Shown here one piece after another: positions 59,997-64,000 of a stretch of DNA of 64,000 nucleotides; within the stretch, counting starts at the first letter, position 1; each line of letters starts with the position of its first letter. The notes below the pieces were generated by a model. The model did not search any database and was not told where the DNA came from. It saw only the letters and a list, made by a program, of their open reading frames with translations. Source of the stretch: JASHPR01 sp963833885 (GTDB lineage: Bacteria; Actinomycetota; Actinomycetes; Streptosporangiales; Streptosporangiaceae); assembly GCA_963833885.1 (NCBI GenBank), contig CAWHZU010000005.1:102213-166212 (forward strand), read 5' to 3'. A program made the position numbers and the translations under genes.

Positions 59997-60605
59997 CTAC
60001 CTGCGTCCGGGCCTGGAGCCCTCTGGCGGGGTGGCGGACAGGCCGTTGAGGATGACGTCGATCTCCCAGCGCAGCCGGGTCTGGCGCTGCTTGGAGGTGA
60101 AGGACGCCGTGGGCACGCGGTCCAGGGCTGCGCCGGTGACGAACAGGGCTAGCAGGTCAAGGGCTGCGGGGATGGCCGCCTCGGCGATGTGCCCTTCGGC
60201 AAGCAGCGCCTTTACCTGACCGGTGATCTTCTGCGCGTTGGGCCCGGAGGGCACCCTGGAAAGTGCGACCTGGCCGAGACCGCCGTGGCCGCTGGCGGCC
60301 TTGACCGACTTGATCAGCAGCGAGCTCAGGCGCTCCCGCCAGGTTCCCTTGGGCACCGCCGCCTGCGCCACCTCGGCCATGACGTGGTCGAACATGGCGT
60401 CCAGCAGGTCGTCGCGGCCGCGGATGTACACGTAGAGCGCGGACGCACTGGTGTCCAGCTCGGCCGCGACGCGGCGCATCGTGACGGCGTGCAGGCCCTC
60501 GCCATCGGCGATCTGCAGGCCAGCCCCGATGATCGCGGCCCGGCTGAGGGCCGGGCGGGGCGGCTGGCCCCGGCGGCTCACCGGCTCGCGTGGACGTGGC
60601 TCCAT
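59997..60605 (-). CDS. TetR family transcriptional regulator
   Basis: 202 residues. HTH 'AAIIGAGLQIADGEGLHAVT' and 'MRRVAAELDTSASALYVYIR' with 'GRDDLLDAMFDHVM', ligand domain of the TetR_C_11-like type. Divergent from the LLM oxidoreductase over a region with two operator copies, so control of that enzyme is likely. Confidence 0.93.
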   Translation of the reverse strand: MEPRPREPVSRRGQPPRPALSRAAIIGAGLQIADGEGLHAVTMRRVAAELDTSASALYVYIRGRDDLLDAMFDHVMAEVAQAAVPKGTWRERLSSLLIKSVKAASGHGGLGQVALSRVPSGPNAQKITGQVKALLAEGHIAEAAIPAALDLLALFVTGAALDRVPTASFTSKQRQTRLRWEIDVILNGLSATPPEGSRPGRR

Positions 60606-60625
60606 GCCGTAAGCTTACGCACATT

Positions 60626-60664
60626 GTTCGTCAGCGAACGGCGTTCGTTAGCTAACGCCGTTCG
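60626..60664. promoter_or_regulatory. Double TetR operator
   Basis: GTTCGTCAGCGAAC (60626-60639) and GTTCGTTAGCTAAC (60643-60656) share the pattern GTTCGTYAGCKAAC, 17 bp apart. A larger perfect repeat CGAACGGCGTT / AACGCCGTTCG (60635-60645, 60654-60664) overlays the second site. Confidence 0.82.
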
Positions 60665-60716
60665 TAGCGGGAGGAGGCGCGGCGATGGGCGGCTGCCAGG
60701 TGACGGTGATCACGGC

Positions 60717-61745
60717 ATGAAACTGGGCCTGCTGCTGGGATTCTGGGGCGCCGACGGGCCGCCCAGCGGCCTGGTCGCCGGGGTACGGGAGGCCGAGGCC
60801 ATCGGCTATGAGTCGGTGTGGACGTCGGAGGGGCACGGTTCGGACGCGCTGACGCCGCTCGCCTGGGTCGGCGCCCACACCAGCACCATCCGGCTGGGCA
60901 CGTCCGTGATGCACATGGCGGCGCGGGCGCCGGCGGCCACGGCCATGGCGGCGCTCAGCATCGATCACCTGTCGGAAGGCCGGTTCGTGCTCGGCCTCGG
61001 CCTGTCCGGGCCGGAACTGGTCCGGGGATGGTACGGCCAGCCATTCGACCCGCCGCTCGGCCGCACCCGCGACTACGTGGCGATCGTGCGGCGGGTGCTG
61101 GCCGCCGACGGCCCCGTCACGTACGCGGGCCGGCACCTGTCGCTGCCGGTGACGGAAGGAAGCGAGGCCGCCGGGCCGCTTACCTCCACGGTGCGGCCAT
61201 TGCGCCCCGATCTGCCGATCCTCCTCGGCGCCGAGGGCCCGAGGAACGTCGCGCTGGCCAGGGAGATAGCCGACGGCTGGATCGCCACCTACTACTCGCC
61301 GTACCGGGACAGCCACTACCGCGCCGCGCTCGCCGAAGGCGCCGCCCGCCCGGGTGCCCGGCGCGCGGCGGAGGACTTCGAGGTCATCGGCGCGGTGCCG
61401 CTCATCCTGAGCGACGACACCGAGGCGGCGGCCGATCAGCTCCGCCCGCTGTTCGCGAGCTTCATCGGCGCTCCGGGCCGCAACTTCCACGCCCGTGCCT
61501 TCGACCGAATGGGCCTGGGCGACATCGCCGCCAAGGTGGGCACGCTGTGGGGCGAGGGGAGTTACCGGGAGGCAGCCGCCGCGATCCCGACGTGGGTGGT
61601 CGAGCAGCTCGCGCTCATCGGCCCGCCGGGCAAGATCCGCGACGAGCTGCCGGCCTGGCGCGACTCGCTGGTGACGACGCTGCTGGTCTACGTCCCGCCA
61701 CGGCCAGAGGTCCTGCGCCAGGTCGCCGAGCTGATCCTCGGCTGA
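60717..61745 (+). CDS. LLM class flavin-dependent oxidoreductase
   Basis: From ATG 60717, 342 residues. Luciferase-like TIM barrel: 'GLVAGVREAEAIGYESVWTS', 'STIRLGTSVMHMAARAPAAT', 'LSIDHLSEGRFVLGLGLSGP', 'PILLGAEGPRNVALAREIAD' and 'GWIATYYSPYRDSHYRAAL'. The F420-dependent branch is favoured by 'GLGLSGP' and the general form. No clear Shine-Dalgarno; a GGAGGAGG 35 bp upstream belongs to another frame. Likely induced via the divergent TetR. Confidence 0.92.
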   Translation: MKLGLLLGFWGADGPPSGLVAGVREAEAIGYESVWTSEGHGSDALTPLAWVGAHTSTIRLGTSVMHMAARAPAATAMAALSIDHLSEGRFVLGLGLSGPELVRGWYGQPFDPPLGRTRDYVAIVRRVLAADGPVTYAGRHLSLPVTEGSEAAGPLTSTVRPLRPDLPILLGAEGPRNVALAREIADGWIATYYSPYRDSHYRAALAEGAARPGARRAAEDFEVIGAVPLILSDDTEAAADQLRPLFASFIGAPGRNFHARAFDRMGLGDIAAKVGTLWGEGSYREAAAAIPTWVVEQLALIGPPGKIRDELPAWRDSLVTTLLVYVPPRPEVLRQVAELILG

Positions 61746-61764
61746 GCACCCTACTCTGGAGCGC

Positions 61765-63714
61765 ATGACGCTCCCATCCGGTATCTCCATCGGTGCGCTC
61801 GATCCCGGCATCCGCCCGCAAGACGACCTGTTCCGGCACGTCAATGGCCGGTGGCTTGCGCAGACCGAGATCCCCGCCGACCGGGCGCGCGAAGGCACGT
61901 TCCGGATTCTGGCTGAAGCGGCTGAGAAAGCGGTGCGCGAGATCGTGGAAGCGGCCGCGTCAGCACCAGAAGGCAGCGAGGAGCGGAAGTTCGGCGACCT
62001 GTATGCCAGTTTCATGGACGCGGGCCGAGCAGAGCTGCTCGGCTCGCAGCCCATCAGCGAGACGCTCGCGGCGGCTCGGGCCGTCAGCTCCATTCCGGAG
62101 CTGCTGGAGACGCTCGGGCGGCTGGAGCGGCTGGGGATCGGCGGTCTGTACGGGCTCTATGTTGACACCGACCCTGGCAATCCAGAGCGATACCTGGTGT
62201 TTTTCGAGCAGGCTGGTATCTCGCTGCCGGACGAGAGCTACTACCGCGAGGACCGGTTCGCTGGCGTCCGCGACGCGTTCGTTGGTCATGTGCAGCGCAT
62301 GTTCGAGCTGGCCGGCTTGCCGGACGCCGACCGGGCGGCCCACCGAGTGTTCGCGCTGGAGACGGCGGTGGCTGGGCACCACTGGGACAACGTCACGAGC
62401 CGCGACCGCGAGAAGACTTACAACCTGCTCACCTGGACCGGTTTGTTGTCTGAGGGGCCGGATCTGCGCGGGTGGCTGGCGGTCCTGGCCCCGCCCGCCG
62501 GCGCGTTCGACGAGATCGTGCTCCGCCAGCCGAGCTTCAGCACCGGGCTGGCGTCGCTGCTCACCGACGAACGCCTTCCGGCGTGGCGGGACTGGCTGTG
62601 CTGGCAGGTCATCCACGGCGCTGCCGGATACCTGTCCGAGGCGTTCGTTCAGGAAAATTTCGACTTTTACGGCCGTACCCTGACCGGCACCCCCCAGTTG
62701 CGTGAGCGCTGGAAGCGGGGTGTCTCGCTGGTCGAGCGGGCGATGGGGGAAGCCGTCGGCCGGGTCTACGTCGGCCGGCACTTCCCGCCTGGCGCCCGGG
62801 AGCGGATGGACGTCCTGGTGGCCAACCTCCTCGAGGCCTACCGGCAGAGCATCGAGAAGCTCGAATGGATGGGGGCAGACACCCGCCGGCGGGCCTTGGA
62901 CAAGCTGGCGAAGTTCACGCCGAAGATCGGCTACCCGGTTAGATGGCGGGACTACTCCAGCCTGAGGATCGACCCGGCGGATCTCATGGCCAACGTGCGG
63001 GCCGCTCATGCTTTCGAGTTCCACCGGCAGCTGAACAAGATCGGTAAACCGATCGACCGCGATGAATGGTTCATGCCTCCCCAGATGGTCAACGCCTACT
63101 ACAACGCCGGCATGAACGAGATTGTGTTCCCGGCTGCGATCTTGCAGGATCCGTTCTTCAATCCCGGCCGCGACGACGCGGCCAATTACGGAGCGATCGG
63201 CGCGGTCATCGGTCACGAGATCGGCCACGGCTTCGACGACCAGGGTTCCAAGTGCGACGGTGACGGCCGGCTCACCGACTGGTGGAGCGCAAAGGACCGG
63301 GAGGCGTTCGGAACGCGGACCCAGTCGCTGATCGAGCAGTACAACGCCCTGGCGCCGAAGCAGACTCCTGACCAGCATGTGAACGGGGCGCTGACGATTG
63401 GGGAGAACATCGGGGACCTTGGCGGCCTCGGCATCGCATGGAAGGCCTATCTGGTGTCGCTGCACGGCGAACAGGCGCCGGTGATCGACGGTCTGACGGG
63501 CGCGCAGCGCTTCTTCCTGTCGTGGGCTCGTATCTGGCAGGAAAAGGCCCGGGACGAGGAAATCATCCGGCTGCTCGCCATCGACCGGCATTCTCCCGGC
63601 GAGTTCCGATGCAACCAGATCGTGCGGAACCTCGATGAGTTCTACGGCGCGTTTGATGTCGGCGCCAGTGACGAGCTGTGGCTCGAGCCAGCAGCTCGGG
63701 TCCAGATCTGGTAA
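61765..63714 (+). CDS. M13 family zinc metallopeptidase
   Basis: 649 residues, neprilysin/PepO type. 'GIRPQDDLFRHVNGRWLAQT' near the start, 'NAYYNAGMNEIVFPAAILQ' (NAYY substrate motif), zinc site HEIGH at 484-488 in 'VIGHEIGHGFDDQGSK', and Glu547 in 'TIGENIGDLGGLGIAW' (ENxGD). No signal peptide, so a cytoplasmic oligopeptidase like PepO. Lies 20 bp after the LLM gene, perhaps by chance. Confidence 0.95.
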   Translation: MTLPSGISIGALDPGIRPQDDLFRHVNGRWLAQTEIPADRAREGTFRILAEAAEKAVREIVEAAASAPEGSEERKFGDLYASFMDAGRAELLGSQPISETLAAARAVSSIPELLETLGRLERLGIGGLYGLYVDTDPGNPERYLVFFEQAGISLPDESYYREDRFAGVRDAFVGHVQRMFELAGLPDADRAAHRVFALETAVAGHHWDNVTSRDREKTYNLLTWTGLLSEGPDLRGWLAVLAPPAGAFDEIVLRQPSFSTGLASLLTDERLPAWRDWLCWQVIHGAAGYLSEAFVQENFDFYGRTLTGTPQLRERWKRGVSLVERAMGEAVGRVYVGRHFPPGARERMDVLVANLLEAYRQSIEKLEWMGADTRRRALDKLAKFTPKIGYPVRWRDYSSLRIDPADLMANVRAAHAFEFHRQLNKIGKPIDRDEWFMPPQMVNAYYNAGMNEIVFPAAILQDPFFNPGRDDAANYGAIGAVIGHEIGHGFDDQGSKCDGDGRLTDWWSAKDREAFGTRTQSLIEQYNALAPKQTPDQHVNGALTIGENIGDLGGLGIAWKAYLVSLHGEQAPVIDGLTGAQRFFLSWARIWQEKARDEEIIRLLAIDRHSPGEFRCNQIVRNLDEFYGAFDVGASDELWLEPAARVQIW

Positions 63715-63783
63715 CCCGGGCCACACAGCCCGCCGGCCGGCGCTGGTACTGCAGGGGGTTGGTGCCGAGACCTCCGCGACCGG

Positions 63784-63954
63784 CTACCGGGATGCGAGGT
63801 CTAGTTCTTCGGGATGGGCCTGGCGGTAGTGGTCGGTCAGGACCACGGTGAGGTTACCGGGCCGGTATGCGACGGTGCGGTCGCAGATCTGGCAGCGGGT
63901 GACCGGAAGCTGAGTAACGGTCACAGGGAAGCGGCGGGAAGTTGACTTGCTCAT
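63784..63954 (-). CDS. Small CxxC/HxxxxH zinc-finger-like protein
   Basis: 56 residues 'MSKSTSRRFPVTVTQLPVTR' then 'CQICDRTVAYRPGNLTVVLT' and 'DHYRQAHPEELDLASR'. Cys-x2-Cys followed after 16 residues by His-x4-His is a C2H2-like zinc-binding set; the layout 'C.iC.rt.ay..g......H....H' recurs in small actinobacterial proteins. Convergent with the M13 peptidase. Basic N-terminus suggests nucleic-acid contact. Confidence 0.65.
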   Translation of the reverse strand: MSKSTSRRFPVTVTQLPVTRCQICDRTVAYRPGNLTVVLTDHYRQAHPEELDLASR

Positions 63955-64000
63955 TGGCCTCTATGATGCCAGGTCAGTCGGAGTGATCTTGCACGGCGCT

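Noticed and set aside
1..64000. tRNA, rRNA, CRISPR arrays or intact insertion sequences
   Set aside because: No cloverleaf, rRNA core sequence, regular short repeat/spacer series or transposase with terminal repeats was seen; the only long direct repeat is the regulator duplication.

Overview
The window is high-GC DNA with actinobacterial gene content: SigE-type sigma factors paired with small membrane proteins, LAL-type LuxR and many TetR/MarR/PadR regulators, LLM (F420/FMN) oxidoreductases, a DUF574 methyltransferase, DUF5302, DUF952, CGNR and DUF4260 proteins, a DinB/DUF664 protein, Pth2 and a TyrZ-like TyrS. GTG and TTG starts and 4-bp ATGA/GTGA gene overlaps are common. A filamentous soil actinomycete (Streptosporangiales-like) is a reasonable guess, but there is no rRNA or other firm marker. 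I saw no tRNA, rRNA, CRISPR array, prophage or intact insertion sequence.

Layout. 1-3.8 kb: PadR-controlled FtsX-type ABC exporter. 4-6.7 kb: TPR-like protein facing a sigma factor/membrane-protein pair. 6.7-17 kb: catabolic-looking block with a DAO-type flavoenzyme, metallo-beta-lactamase-fold hydrolase, SnoaL-like protein, two HSL-type esterases, a broken LAL regulator, MarR and a broken HIT-type protein. 17-23 kb: MFS exporter, amidohydrolase plus SDR operon, TetR plus SDR, haloperoxidase-type hydrolase. 23-23.6 kb: YefM/YoeB toxin-antitoxin pair. 24-25.7 kb: second sigma factor with a frameshifted beta-propeller-like partner. 26.6-29.2 kb: hydrolase/TetR/DUF4260 operon. 29.5-35.7 kb: DesK/NarL-type two-component system whose response regulator is duplicated as an 846-bp near-identical direct repeat, set among remnants of two different ABC transporters and followed by a membrane S33 hydrolase. 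36-39.2 kb: broken TetR, tautomerase, FAD monooxygenase, broken LLM oxidoreductase. 39-51.5 kb: mostly single-gene units (dehydratase, methyltransferases, YciI, PPOX, DUF952, Pth2, secreted cholesterol-oxidase-like enzyme, esterase/TetR pair, DHFR-like, CGNR). 51.6-54.7 kb: GT2 plus GT39 glycosyltransferase operon. 55-56.1 kb: a free-standing S3-type KH protein with a DinB protein. 56.2-58.6 kb: arsR / arsM-aquaporin-arsC arsenic cassette. 58.6-64 kb: tyrS, TetR/LLM pair, M13 metallopeptidase and a small CxxC/HxxxxH protein.

Two themes stand out. First, at least six otherwise well-conserved genes carry one single-base frameshift, several in short homopolymers, so either the assembly has residual indels or this chromosome region is accumulating pseudogenes. 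Second, many regulators have clean palindromic operators beside their starts (PadR, MarR, YefM, ArsR, several TetR), making local autoregulation readable directly from the sequence. The strongest structural novelty is the recombined two-component/ABC region at 29.5-35.7 kb; the most unusual single protein is the S3-KH protein at 55.0 kb.
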